Source: Chloroflexota bacterium
Lineage (GTDB): Bacteria; Chloroflexota; Anaerolineae; JAAYZQ01
DNA: 42,010 nucleotides
Reading direction: 5' to 3'
NCBI GenBank assembly: GCA_018606645.1
Contig: JAGVRI010000025.1
Location: 1 to 42,010, forward strand
The notes beneath the pieces were generated by a model. That model saw only the letters and a list, made by a program, of their open reading frames with translations. It was not told the origin of the DNA and did not search any database. Positions 26,300 to 34,997 of the stretch are shown piece after piece; within the stretch, counting starts at the first letter, position 1; the number at the start of each line of letters is the position of its first letter. Position numbers and translations under genes: made by a program.

Positions 26300-27250
26300 A
26301 TGGCCGAAACCCCAGAACCCACTCATTGTCCAGAATGCGGTGCAGGAATCTCTTTGGATGACGGGCTGTGCCCGGTGTGTGGGCAGCTCTTTTGTCCGGG
26401 GTGCGGCCACGTTCTCGGCGACGAGGATGAGGAATCGTGCCCGGCCTGCGGTCTGAGCCTGACCTTCTCCTGCCCCGGGTGTGGGTTCCAGGTGGCGGCC
26501 GGGGCCAAACTCTGTCCTGAATGCGGAGTCCTCTTTGTCCGGCGTTGTCCAGCCTGCGGTCAACGCATCCTCGATGCACCCGAGTCCTGTCCCGGCTGTG
26601 GCCATCTCCTGGAACTGGAACGGCGCACCTCCGCGACCATTTTTGCCCTCTCGCCGGGTCTGGTGCTGCTGCGCTGCCCGGTTTGTACGGATCATTTTGG
26701 CAGCGAGTTGGGAGTGTGCCAGAAGTGTGGGCAGCGGGTATGCCCTCAGTGCTACTTGTTGCTGAAGGATGAGGAAATTGACTGCCCCCACTGTGGATTT
26801 CACGCGGCACGACCCTGTCCGACCTGTCAGCGGGAGGTAGGGCTCGGCCTGGTCCAGTGTCCCCATTGTGGGCAGTCGTTATGCCCGATCTGCGGCCAGG
26901 CGGTGGCCGAACAAGAGTCGGCGTGCCCTGCCTGTGGGGCGGAACTAGCCTTTTACTGCCCCCGCTGCGATGCGGAGCTTACGGCAGAGATGGAGCGCTG
27001 TCCGGAGTGCGGTCTGGAGTTCGATCAGCGGTGCCCCGCCTGCGGGGCGGCAACCGATTGGAGCGAGGGGCGCTGCTCCGTCTGTGGTCAAGTTCTCTGC
27101 CCTGAATGCGGGGCCATCCTGGGCGAAGCCGATACTCTCTGCCCCTCCTGTGGAGCCGAGTTGGTATTGTATTGCCCCGTCTGCGGCGCTGAAGTGAGCG
27201 CCACTGACCCGACCTGCCCCAAGTGCGGAGAGCCGTTCGAGGACGAATAA
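26300..27250 (+). CDS. Protein of twelve tandem zinc ribbons
   Basis: The 316-residue protein has 24 CxxC knuckles, enough for twelve zinc ribbons in a row. Typical units are CPECG, CPVCG, CPGCG and CPHCG, spaced about 11-15 residues apart. It resembles the five-ribbon neighbour, which points to repeated module duplication. There is no other domain. The N-terminus is uncertain: ATG 26300 has no ribosome binding site, whereas the in-frame GTG 26282 has AAGGA 11 nt upstream and would add six residues. The frame is open well upstream of both but overlaps the previous gene in a different frame, so that part is rejected. Function unknown. Confidence 0.85.
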   Translation: MAETPEPTHCPECGAGISLDDGLCPVCGQLFCPGCGHVLGDEDEESCPACGLSLTFSCPGCGFQVAAGAKLCPECGVLFVRRCPACGQRILDAPESCPGCGHLLELERRTSATIFALSPGLVLLRCPVCTDHFGSELGVCQKCGQRVCPQCYLLLKDEEIDCPHCGFHAARPCPTCQREVGLGLVQCPHCGQSLCPICGQAVAEQESACPACGAELAFYCPRCDAELTAEMERCPECGLEFDQRCPACGAATDWSEGRCSVCGQVLCPECGAILGEADTLCPSCGAELVLYCPVCGAEVSATDPTCPKCGEPFEDE

Positions 27251-27258
27251 TCAGCAAT

Positions 27259-28050
27259 TTAGAGAATCCCTTGGGTGTATCCTCCATCCACCTGGATGGT
27301 GGTGCCGGTAATATAGCTGGCCCGTTCTGAGGCGAGGAAAGCGACCAACGCAGCCAGCTCTTCCGGCTCTCCCATGCGTTTCATGGGAAAGCGGTCCGTC
27401 GTTTCGGCCAGGATCTCCTCGACCGTCTTCCCCTGGCGCTGGGCGCGAGCCTGGGCCAGTTCCAGCACCCGATCCGTGCGCGTGTAGCCGGGAGCCACAT
27501 TGTTGATCGTGATCCCATCGGCCGCCAACTGCGCCGCCAGTGTCTTGGCCAGGCCTACCACCCCAAGCCGATAGACATTGGAAAGCAGGAGGTTGTCGAT
27601 CGGTTGCTTGACCGACACCGAAGTGATGTTGATAATCCGACCCCACTGCTGGGCGCGCATGGCCGGGAGCACAGCCCGGATGAGACGGGCGGCGCTCAGC
27701 AGAGTCAACTGATGGGCGTACAGCCAAGTCTCGTCGTCCAGTTCGTCAAAGTAGCCCGGCGGCGGGCCGCCGTTGTTCGTCACCAGAACGTCAATGCGTC
27801 CATATCGGCGCAGGGTTTCGTTGGCCAGGTGCACGATCTGGGCCGGATCCGTGAGGTTAATCGCCAGGGGGAACACCTCGGCCCCCGTGGCCGCTCGGAT
27901 CTCGTCAGCCGTCGCAGTCAGCCGCTCGGCATCCCTGGCGCAGAGGACCACCTTCGCCCCTTCGCGAGCCAGTTCCAAGGCGCAGGCCTTGCCCAACCCC
28001 CGGCTTGAGGCAGCCACGATCGCCACCCGCCCTTTCAATCCCAGGTCCAT
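27259..28050 (-). CDS. Short-chain dehydrogenase/reductase with atypical active site
   Basis: The 263-residue NAD(P)-dependent Rossmann enzyme resembles FabG-type 3-oxoacyl-ACP reductases. It has a cofactor loop A-A-S-S-R-G-L-G, the structural motif NNGGPPPG in place of the usual NNAG, and the C-terminal GTTIQVDGGYTQG. The catalytic region reads ITSVSVKQ...LSNVYRLGVVGLAK. At the positions where classical enzymes have Y-x3-K, this protein has S and R (S-N-V-Y-R). A tyrosine lies three residues later, so chemistry or substrate may differ from true FabG. ATG 28050 follows AGGAGG. It is divergent from the RodZ-like gene. Confidence 0.88.
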   Translation of the reverse strand: MDLGLKGRVAIVAASSRGLGKACALELAREGAKVVLCARDAERLTATADEIRAATGAEVFPLAINLTDPAQIVHLANETLRRYGRIDVLVTNNGGPPPGYFDELDDETWLYAHQLTLLSAARLIRAVLPAMRAQQWGRIINITSVSVKQPIDNLLLSNVYRLGVVGLAKTLAAQLAADGITINNVAPGYTRTDRVLELAQARAQRQGKTVEEILAETTDRFPMKRMGEPEELAALVAFLASERASYITGTTIQVDGGYTQGIL

Positions 28051-28093
28051 GGAAACCTCCTATTCTACCAGGTATTGCTAATGTAGCAGAGCC

Positions 28094-28122
28094 AGTATAT
28101 CATAAGCAACTCACGACCACAA
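28094..28122 (-). promoter_or_regulatory. Promoter of the SDR gene
   Basis: -35 TTGTGG (complement of 28117-28122), a 17-bp spacer ending in TGA, and -10 TATACT (complement of 28094-28099). Confidence 0.65.
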
Positions 28123-28141
28123 AGCCAACGTTCGCACGAAT

Positions 28142-28170
28142 TTGACATTTGCGACCAGTCTGGGTATAGT
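28142..28170 (+). promoter_or_regulatory. Promoter of the RodZ-like gene
   Basis: Perfect -35 TTGACA at 28142-28147, a 17-bp spacer, and -10 TATAGT at 28165-28170. Predicted start is about 28177, next to the GTG at 28178. Confidence 0.85.
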
Positions 28171-28177
28171 GGGGGTC

Positions 28178-29206
28178 GTGAACGAGGAGAAGGTCCGCTC
28201 CCTGGGCGAGTGGTTACGGCAACGCAGAGAGGAATTGGGGATTAGCCTGGCACAGGCTGAGATCGATACCCGCATCCGCATCTATTATCTGGAAGCCCTG
28301 GAAACCGATCAATTCGCCAAGCTTCCGGATCCAGCGGTGGGCCGTGGTTTTCTGCGGAACTATGCTTCCTATCTGGGGCTGGATGCCCAGGAGGCGGTCC
28401 GGCGTTTCTCCGAGCTGGTTGCCCCGCCCGAACCGGAGTTCCGGGCAGTGGAAGAGCCTTCCCCATCGTCGCCGGCGTCGTTCCGCCCTCTGCCGTTGCA
28501 CGCCGTGCCCGGCCGACGGCGTGGATGGCTCTGGGTGGTTGGCTTGTTGACCTGCGCAGCAGCCGTGGTCGGGTTCCTACTCTGGCGCAACTATCCCTAT
28601 CTGAGCGGATGGTTCTTCAGCCAGGCGCCCACCGCTACGCTGACTCCGACCCAGGCGACTGCCGGTTCCGTCCCGGCTACGGCCACTCAGACACCCACCG
28701 CGCTGGCCACCAGGCCAGCGGCCGCGCCCACGACCCTTACTCTAGAGCCGACCCTGTCACCCACCTTCACCCCTTCTCCGTTGCCCACGCCCTCCCCACC
28801 GGTCTACGTCGGTGTCTTTGTGGAGTTGGTCGTCACCGAGACCTCGTGGATCCAGGTCACAGTAGATGGGGTGCGCCAGTTTCAGGGGCAACTAAATCCG
28901 CCCACGTACCAGTCGTGGTATGGGGAAGAACGGATCGAACTCCGCATCGGCAATGCCGGCGGCGTGTTGGTGACGGTGAATGGCGAGCCGTTGGGCACCT
29001 TAGGAGGCCGCGGCGAGGTAGTGGACCGTGTCTTTGAAAAAGTCGGGGAGCAGATCAGCGAGGCCACGCCGACTCTCCCGGTCACTGGCACGGTGACCCT
29101 GGAACCGAAGCGCGCTCCGACCTCCACCACCGCGCCCACCCCCTCCATAGCCCCGACCCAGCCGGTCACGGCGACGATCGCAGCGACCGCCACGGCGGGT
29201 CCCTGA
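28178..29206 (+). CDS. RodZ-like membrane protein with N-terminal helix-turn-helix
   Basis: The 342-residue protein opens with a cytoplasmic helix-turn-helix domain (about 5-85) of the RodZ type: LGEWLRQRREELGISLAQ, then YLEALETDQF and GRGFLRNYASYLGL. One membrane segment follows (about 120-142), then a Thr/Pro-rich extracytoplasmic linker, then a DUF4115-type beta domain (about 210-285, with ELVVTETSWIQVTVDG). RodZ links MreB filaments to wall synthesis in rods; mreB is not in this window. A TTG-initiated longer frame from 28142 would start inside the -35 box. GTG 28178 lies one base from the predicted transcription start, so the message is probably leaderless. Confidence 0.88.
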   Translation: MNEEKVRSLGEWLRQRREELGISLAQAEIDTRIRIYYLEALETDQFAKLPDPAVGRGFLRNYASYLGLDAQEAVRRFSELVAPPEPEFRAVEEPSPSSPASFRPLPLHAVPGRRRGWLWVVGLLTCAAAVVGFLLWRNYPYLSGWFFSQAPTATLTPTQATAGSVPATATQTPTALATRPAAAPTTLTLEPTLSPTFTPSPLPTPSPPVYVGVFVELVVTETSWIQVTVDGVRQFQGQLNPPTYQSWYGEERIELRIGNAGGVLVTVNGEPLGTLGGRGEVVDRVFEKVGEQISEATPTLPVTGTVTLEPKRAPTSTTAPTPSIAPTQPVTATIAATATAGP

Positions 29207-29238
29207 GTTCGGCGCCGGCTGATGGGCCGTTTGGTGGA

Positions 29239-30000
29239 ATGCAGCTTTCCCGAATGGACCAGAAGCGATCACCTGTGGTGGGCCTCTGCTGCGCACCGTT
29301 CCCATCCGGGCCCAACCAACCGCCGCGCATCGGTCAGAACGAGGCCTATATCCGCGCTCTGATCCGGGCCGGCGCCGCCCCGTTCCTGATCCCGCCGCTC
29401 ACCGATTCTTCCCTTTTGCACCGTCTATATGAACAAGTGGATGGGTTGCTGTTGCCGGGGGGCGTAGATGTGGACCCCGCTCATTATGGCGAACCGCGTC
29501 ACGAAAAGTGCGGCCCCTCGTGCCCGGAGCAGGATCAAGCCGAACTGACTCTGGCCCGATGCGCCGTGGCTGATCAGACGCCGTTGCTGGCCATTTGTCG
29601 GGGCATCCAGGTCCTCAACGTCGCCTTGGGAGGCAGTCTCTACCAGGACATTCAGGCCCAGGTCCCCGGCGCGGAGAAACACGATCGCTATCCCGATCAG
29701 CCCCGTGACTACCTGTCCCACCCGGTGACCGTGACTCCGGGCACACACCTGGCGCGTATCCTGGGCGTGTCCTCTTTGCCGGTGAACAGCATGCATCACC
29801 AGGCCATCAAGGGCGTGGCCCCCGGGCTGGTAGTCACGGCTTGCGCCCCGGATGGCATTATCGAGGCCGTCGAGGTCCGAGACCATCCTTTTGCCGTCGC
29901 TGTCCAGTGGCATCCGGAGGAACTCATCAACGGCAGCCCCCACGCTTTCCGGCTGTTTGAGGCGTTTGTTGACGAGTGCCGAAACAGGGTGCGATCGTAA
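29239..30000 (+). CDS. Class I glutamine amidotransferase-like gamma-glutamyl hydrolase (PuuD family)
   Basis: The 253-residue protein has the GATase1 triad. The nucleophilic cysteine sits in LAICRGIQ, and the histidine and glutamate in VQWHPEE. LLLPGGVDVDP and NSMHHQAIK are characteristic of gamma-glutamyl-GABA hydrolases and related peptidase C26 enzymes. It probably removes gamma-glutamyl groups from amines or peptides in the cytoplasm. No other polyamine or putrescine utilisation gene is nearby, so the pathway is unclear. ATG 29239 is used; ATG 29254, five codons on, is an alternative because neither has a strong ribosome binding site. It is probably co-transcribed with the RodZ-like gene (gap 32 nt). 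Confidence 0.9.
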   Translation: MQLSRMDQKRSPVVGLCCAPFPSGPNQPPRIGQNEAYIRALIRAGAAPFLIPPLTDSSLLHRLYEQVDGLLLPGGVDVDPAHYGEPRHEKCGPSCPEQDQAELTLARCAVADQTPLLAICRGIQVLNVALGGSLYQDIQAQVPGAEKHDRYPDQPRDYLSHPVTVTPGTHLARILGVSSLPVNSMHHQAIKGVAPGLVVTACAPDGIIEAVEVRDHPFAVAVQWHPEELINGSPHAFRLFEAFVDECRNRVRS

Positions 30001-30020
30001 CCCCAGAGGGAGGAGAGAGG

Positions 30021-30947
30021 ATGGATAGGTGGCTGGAATCGCTGGTACCGTGGGGGACGGAGGCCATTCTTCGGGTCCAGGCCATGATTCACGGCGAAGG
30101 CCTGATCGCCGCTTTCAAGTTTCTGACCTTCCTGGGCTATGAGGAATTCTATCTGATCCTGTTGCCCCTGGTGTATTGGTGTGTCCACCGGGAATGGGGG
30201 GTAAGCCTCGGCTACCTCTCGATATCCTCGGCTTGGCTCAATAGCGCGCTGAAATATCTCTTTGCCATCCCCCGGCCCTCCGATCCCCGCATCCGCATCC
30301 TGTTGCCGGAAACCAGCCCCTCCTTCCCCAGCGGACACGCCCAGAGCGCGGTAGTAAACTGGGGATACCTGGCCTATCGCTTGCGGAATCGGGTCTTCTG
30401 GATCGTGGCAGTCCTGCTCATGCTGGGCATTGGCTTCTCAAGGGTGGTGCTGGGGGTTCACTTTCCCCAGGATGTCCTTGGGGGCTGGCTGATCGGGCTT
30501 GTCCTGTGGCTTATTTTCCTCTGGGTGCAACCGCATATCCAACGCCGGATCGGCGCCCAGCGAAGGGTGACTCAACTCCTTGGGATCGCCCTTCTGCCTA
30601 TCCTGCTGATCGTTTTCCATCCAGGCGACACGGAAGGGCTTTACCCGGCAGAGGGAGCGATCACCCCGGCCAGTGCTCTTTTCGGGCTGGGGGTCGGGGT
30701 GGTGATGGAGCGCGCCTGGGTGCGCTTTCGCGCAGATGGAGCATGGTGGCGCCGTGGCGCGCGCTTTTTGCTGGGCCTCATCGTGGTGGTTGTTCTGTAT
30801 GTGGGGCCCAGGCTGGCCCTCCCCACGGAAATGACCTACAGCCTGGAAGCCATCGTGCGTTTCCTGCGCTATGCGTTGCTGGGCTGGGCTGTTGCCTTCC
30901 TCTGCCCCTGGCTTTTCGTCCGATTGCGGTTGGCCGAAGGGGAATGA
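30021..30947 (+). CDS. PAP2-type membrane phosphatase
   Basis: The 308-residue integral membrane protein has the three phosphatidic-acid-phosphatase motifs: K-x6-R-P (KYLFAIPRP), PSGH (FPSGHAQ) and S-R-x5-H-x3-D (SRVVLGVHFPQD). About eight membrane segments are visible. Members dephosphorylate lipid phosphates such as phosphatidate or undecaprenyl diphosphate; the latter would fit the glycosyltransferase next door (inference). A longer frame begins at 29976, inside the previous gene. ATG 30021 is preferred because GGAGGAGAGG lies directly upstream. Confidence 0.92.
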   Translation: MDRWLESLVPWGTEAILRVQAMIHGEGLIAAFKFLTFLGYEEFYLILLPLVYWCVHREWGVSLGYLSISSAWLNSALKYLFAIPRPSDPRIRILLPETSPSFPSGHAQSAVVNWGYLAYRLRNRVFWIVAVLLMLGIGFSRVVLGVHFPQDVLGGWLIGLVLWLIFLWVQPHIQRRIGAQRRVTQLLGIALLPILLIVFHPGDTEGLYPAEGAITPASALFGLGVGVVMERAWVRFRADGAWWRRGARFLLGLIVVVVLYVGPRLALPTEMTYSLEAIVRFLRYALLGWAVAFLCPWLFVRLRLAEGE

Positions 30948-30999
30948 TCGGGGATATGGGCAGGTGCTCCATGGGTTATGGCCAGGGCAGGGTGGAAAG

Positions 31000-32508
31000 G
31001 TGATCGCCAGATCATCCATTCCGGACCGGCTCCTGCGCCTGGCCGGGGTCCTGGGCATCAGCCTGACGGTGGCGCTTACCCTCTCCCTCGCCCATCTGTT
31101 CCTCTTCCCTTCGCTGCTCAATCAGCGCGTGATCTTGCACCCGGTACTCCTGCGAAATGGGTTTGTGCCCTATCAGCATATCCCCGACCAGAAAGCTCCC
31201 TTGCTGCCGCTGTTCCTCTCCTGGACATTGCCTCTGTTCAAGGGGGATGCAGTGGCGAACGCGCGAACGGTTCATGCTCTGCTGATCGGTGCCATGGTCA
31301 TGCTGTGCATGGCCTGGAGCTATCGTTGGAGCGGCCCGTGGGCCCTGGCTGCCACCGGCCTCTTTCTCCTGGCCTGGTCCAACTCCTTTGGACTGTGGGC
31401 CATTATGTATTACGACTTTGTGCTGGGGCTTGTCTATCTCATCGTGTTTCTGCTATTGGCAAGGCAGATGCATAAGCCAACTGCATGGGGAATGGGAGCC
31501 GTCGGCCTGGTTTCGGGCCTAACCATCCTGACCAAGCAGTATGCCATCCTTTTGCTGGTACCAACGTTGGGCGTGTGGGTCGGGTGGCTGGCAACGGGTC
31601 GTGTTCCCTTCCGGCGATCGGTCCCCCTCTTGCTGGTGTATCTGCTCGGTTTGTCCCTCCCGATCGCTCTCTTTGCCTGGAGCTACTACCGTCAAGCGGG
31701 ATCGTTTCAGGATCTGATCCACTGGACGGTCTCGTTCAACCTCGGAGCGTATCCCGGCGAAGCCACATTGCTGCCGACTCGGGCACAGGTCATTGGCATC
31801 CTGCCGGCATTCCTCATGCTCGTTCCCTTTGCCAGCAGCATCGTCTGTCCTGGGGAGAAGATGCGTCCTGGCCGTGGCGTACGGCTGTTATTGCTCGTTT
31901 TCTTTCTCCTGGGCGCACTGTGTATCTACCCACGTTACGGTGGCCGGCACTGGGCCGCTGCTTTTCCTTTCATGACAATTCTGTCCGGCATTGCCTGCGC
32001 CGATCTGATGGCCGATTGGCCGAAACGAAAACTCCAGTGCAACCACCAATCGCTGGTTGCGGCCATCATGTTGTTCTGGGTGACGATCACCGCGCTGGGC
32101 TACATCCCTGCCCTGAAGAGTCCCCAACCGCCGCGCTGGGCCGAATATTCCGAGTTAGTCGAACTGGCCGACACCTTACGCGATCGGATTCCTGCCCAGG
32201 GAGGACTCGTCCTGCTGCCCACTGACGAGGGAAACAGCAATCTATATTACCTTCTGGGGCAGCTTCCGCCGCATTACTGGCTGATGAACTACCCATGGTG
32301 GATGAACCAGGCCACCATCAGCCGCTGGTTGGCCGCCATGGAGGAGGAAAAGCCAACGACATTGTTGCTCTTTCCAGAAGGGGCCACTTTAATGACCAAC
32401 TATCCGGAAATCGGCCAGTATGTACGGGAAAACTACCGACCAGCCGACGCGGTGGAGTGGCGGAATGGCCAGGTGCAGATTATGGTACGCTCGGACGTCG
32501 AACGATAA
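31000..32508 (+). CDS. PMT-like membrane glycosyltransferase (GT-C fold)
   Basis: The 502-residue protein has about ten membrane segments and a C-terminal extracytoplasmic domain of some 110 residues. The first external loop has the layout of dolichyl- or undecaprenyl-phosphate-sugar-dependent transferases (NGFVPYQHIPDQKAPLLPL). It likely moves a sugar from a polyprenyl carrier to a lipid or glycan on the outer face of the membrane; the exact acceptor cannot be read. GTG 31000 is chosen as start because GGTGGAAAG precedes it. The open frame extends upstream into the PAP2 gene, where it would lack a hydrophobic start. It follows the PAP2 phosphatase on the same strand with a 52-nt gap. Confidence 0.82.
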   Translation: MIARSSIPDRLLRLAGVLGISLTVALTLSLAHLFLFPSLLNQRVILHPVLLRNGFVPYQHIPDQKAPLLPLFLSWTLPLFKGDAVANARTVHALLIGAMVMLCMAWSYRWSGPWALAATGLFLLAWSNSFGLWAIMYYDFVLGLVYLIVFLLLARQMHKPTAWGMGAVGLVSGLTILTKQYAILLLVPTLGVWVGWLATGRVPFRRSVPLLLVYLLGLSLPIALFAWSYYRQAGSFQDLIHWTVSFNLGAYPGEATLLPTRAQVIGILPAFLMLVPFASSIVCPGEKMRPGRGVRLLLLVFFLLGALCIYPRYGGRHWAAAFPFMTILSGIACADLMADWPKRKLQCNHQSLVAAIMLFWVTITALGYIPALKSPQPPRWAEYSELVELADTLRDRIPAQGGLVLLPTDEGNSNLYYLLGQLPPHYWLMNYPWWMNQATISRWLAAMEEEKPTTLLLFPEGATLMTNYPEIGQYVRENYRPADAVEWRNGQVQIMVRSDVER

Positions 32509-32514
32509 GCGCCG

Positions 32515-34272
32515 TTACAGCCACTCCCGCAATTCGGGGGTGGTCTTGAGGATCAGGTCCGCCCCGGCGCGTTTCAACTCGTCCTCCGTCCCGAAACCGC
32601 ACAACACGCCAGCCGCATAGGCCCCGGCCGACCGGGCTGCTCGGATGTCCACCGTTGTATCGCCCACCATCAGGCACCGATCCACCGGGACGCCCAATTG
32701 TTCGGCGGCGTAGCGGACGGGACTGGGATGGGGCTTGCTGCGCCAGGTATCATCCCGGCCAGCGATGACCTGAACCAGATCGGCGAGCCCTTGTTGACGA
32801 AGGAACGCTTCCGCTTCGCGGCGGCTGCGAGTGGTGACGATGGCCAGATGATAACGGCGGTGGAGATCGCGCATCATCTCGCCGATGCCATCCACCGGAC
32901 GGAACTCGGCCGAAGGGTGGACCCCACGGACACGACGCAGCCGATCCGCCAGCCCCAATATCTCATCATCCAGCCCGATCAAGTCCAACAAACGAAAGAA
33001 CCGAGATACCGGTCCCTCCCAGGCCATCAGAATACGACGCGCTGCCCCGGAAGGATCGCGATTCGGCAGCAGCCAGCGGATGAGCCTCAATCGCCGGGCC
33101 AGGTTCTCTACCGCCTGGTCGTCCGTCTCGACCAATGTGCCATCGAGATCGAACAGGATGGCATCGATCTCGCCCGGGTAGAGTTCACGGGTCTCTTCCA
33201 CCTGCGGCAAGAAGGGAGGGAGGTTCAGGAGCTTGGCATATACATAACTCAGTATGACGCGCACCGTAGCAATAATGGGCGCAGCCAACAGCACACCCAA
33301 CGCGCCCCAGACAACGCCGCCGGCCAACATGCCGATAAAGACAACAACCGGGTGAAGCTGCAGGCGGCGCCCCATAATCCGGGGTACCAGGTAGGCGTTT
33401 TCCACCTGTTGGATCAGCACATACAGCCCAAGCACCAGCACGGCAAACCAGAAATTGCTCAAGGGCAGATAAGTGGATCCTCGAACCAGAGCCACAATCA
33501 GCGCCGGAATGGTAGCCAGCACCGGACCAAAGGTCGGGATCACTTCCAGCAAACCGGCCAACAATCCCATCAATCCGGCCTGGGGCAGGCCCACAATGGC
33601 CATCGTCACCCACACGACCAGGCCTACAATCAGACCGAGGACCACTTGTCCACGGAAAAACGACTTCCATACCTGGTTGATCTCTTCACGAAGCCGTCGT
33701 AGTTCCTCTGTGTAACCGGGCGGAGCGATCTGATCCAGAAACCGACGGAACCGATCCGCATCTTTGACCAGGTAGAACGAAATGACCAGGATCGAGAGGA
33801 TCCAGAGCAGGCTGGAAGCCACGCCAAACAGCAGGCTGACGGTTTGAGTGGCAAAGGGGCGGACCAAACCTTGGAGTGCCCCCCGGACATCCCCGACCAG
33901 ATCTTGAAGATCGAAGACGAAGTTCAAAAAGATGATAGGCCGGGAGAGAAAGGTATCCACGTCTTCACTGAATTGCTGAAGGTCCAGATTAAGGCGTACC
34001 ACTCGATCGATCAGATAGGGAACCGCCAACACCGGGATCAGGCTGACAAGCACGAGCAGCACGGCAAAGACCAGGACCACCGCCGCTAATCGGGGCACTC
34101 CAGCCCGTCGCTCTAACTGGTCCACCAATGGCTTGAGGACATAGGTCAACATGACCGCGATCACCAGCGGGGGCAGGAGCACGCGAAAGACATAGAGGGC
34201 CAGGAGCAGGATAAGGATCAATCCCGCCAGGACCAATCGCTTGGTTGTCTGGCTCCACTCGGTGGACACCAT
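32515..34272 (-). CDS. AI-2E family (PerM) transporter fused to a HAD-family phosphatase
   Basis: The 585-residue fusion starts with an AI-2E/PerM-type membrane domain (about 1-350): N-terminal helix pair, a large periplasm-facing loop (90-150), and the family core from GLPQAGLMGLLAGLLEVIPTF style residues (228-248) to GRRLQLHPVV (301-310). A complete HAD hydrolase of the phosphoglycolate phosphatase type follows (about 368-585). It has motif I DLDGT (D375, D377), motif II threonine in IVTTRS, the lysine of SKPHP and motif IV VGDTTVD. Both halves look intact and in frame. Soluble substrate phosphatase activity on the cytoplasmic side is expected; coupling to transport is inference. ATG 34272 is the start. 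It lies downstream of lepB. Confidence 0.9.
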   Translation of the reverse strand: MVSTEWSQTTKRLVLAGLILILLLALYVFRVLLPPLVIAVMLTYVLKPLVDQLERRAGVPRLAAVVLVFAVLLVLVSLIPVLAVPYLIDRVVRLNLDLQQFSEDVDTFLSRPIIFLNFVFDLQDLVGDVRGALQGLVRPFATQTVSLLFGVASSLLWILSILVISFYLVKDADRFRRFLDQIAPPGYTEELRRLREEINQVWKSFFRGQVVLGLIVGLVVWVTMAIVGLPQAGLMGLLAGLLEVIPTFGPVLATIPALIVALVRGSTYLPLSNFWFAVLVLGLYVLIQQVENAYLVPRIMGRRLQLHPVVVFIGMLAGGVVWGALGVLLAAPIIATVRVILSYVYAKLLNLPPFLPQVEETRELYPGEIDAILFDLDGTLVETDDQAVENLARRLRLIRWLLPNRDPSGAARRILMAWEGPVSRFFRLLDLIGLDDEILGLADRLRRVRGVHPSAEFRPVDGIGEMMRDLHRRYHLAIVTTRSRREAEAFLRQQGLADLVQVIAGRDDTWRSKPHPSPVRYAAEQLGVPVDRCLMVGDTTVDIRAARSAGAYAAGVLCGFGTEDELKRAGADLILKTTPELREWL

Positions 34273-34346
34273 GAATCCCTATTCCTTTGCCCTGACTTTT
34301 CCCTCAGGGCGCCCAGGGCCGGATTCAGGCAGACACAAGACAGGAG

Positions 34347-34973
34347 CTAATGAACCAGCCCCATTTCTTGGAGAGGCCAATAGGAGAGCCAGGCCCGGCC
34401 CACAATACTTTCGATCGGCACCGGGCCAAAGCTCCGCGAATCGTTGGAACGATCGCGGTTGTCGCCCAGGACATAGACATGAAGGGGAGGAACCGTCACT
34501 TTGGCATACCGTCCGGGGCGCGTTTCGTCCACGGTATATGGTTCCTCCAGCGGCTCTCCATTGATATAGACGCGCCCATTCTTGATCTCCACCGTCTCGC
34601 CGGGCAGGCCGATCACCCGTTTAATCAGCAGGTCTTCACTCTGATTGGGCAGCTTGAGCACCACCACGTCAAACCGCTGCGGTCCATGAAAGCGATAGGA
34701 AACCTTCTCGACCACCAGGCGTTGGTTAGTATGTAGGTTAGGCTCCATGCTCTGCCCCTCCACGCGGGTGGCCTGACCGACAAAGACGTTGATCAGCAAC
34801 GCGATGAGGAGCGCCGGCAAGATGGTCTCCAGCACCTCGCGCAACAGCCGGATCAACCGTCGCTCCAGCCCAGCTTGGGAGAGACCCGTCGGTCTTTCTT
34901 CTGGACAATCGCTGTTTTCTGGATCCATCTCTCGAAACCCGCTGACCGGAAAGCAGGGTGTCAGAGGCATCAT
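34347..34973 (-). CDS. lepB: Signal peptidase I
   Basis: The 208-residue membrane peptidase removes signal peptides from exported proteins. It has one membrane segment (about 47-67), then the catalytic serine in EGQSMEPNL (S75) and the catalytic lysine in LIKRVIGLPGE (K118). The GDNRDRSNDSRSFGPV box is typical of the family. The many secreted proteins in this window are plausible clients. The start is uncertain among ATG 34973, 34970 and 34928; the first is used because GGAAGGG lies upstream. It begins 24 nt after the pnp stop codon, so the two are likely in one operon. Confidence 0.95.
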   Translation of the reverse strand: MMPLTPCFPVSGFREMDPENSDCPEERPTGLSQAGLERRLIRLLREVLETILPALLIALLINVFVGQATRVEGQSMEPNLHTNQRLVVEKVSYRFHGPQRFDVVVLKLPNQSEDLLIKRVIGLPGETVEIKNGRVYINGEPLEEPYTVDETRPGRYAKVTVPPLHVYVLGDNRDRSNDSRSFGPVPIESIVGRAWLSYWPLQEMGLVH

Positions 34974-34997
34974 ACCCCCGACACCCTTCCGCCTTGC

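Noticed and set aside
25840..27240. Periodic sequence suggestive of a DNA repeat array
   Set aside because: The periodicity comes from codons for CPxCG knuckles in zinc ribbons; spacing varies and there are no spacers as in a CRISPR array.
34290..34309. Inverted repeat CCCTGA/TCAGGG between lepB and the transporter fusion
   Set aside because: Only 6 bp and no T-run on the minus strand; not convincing as a terminator.
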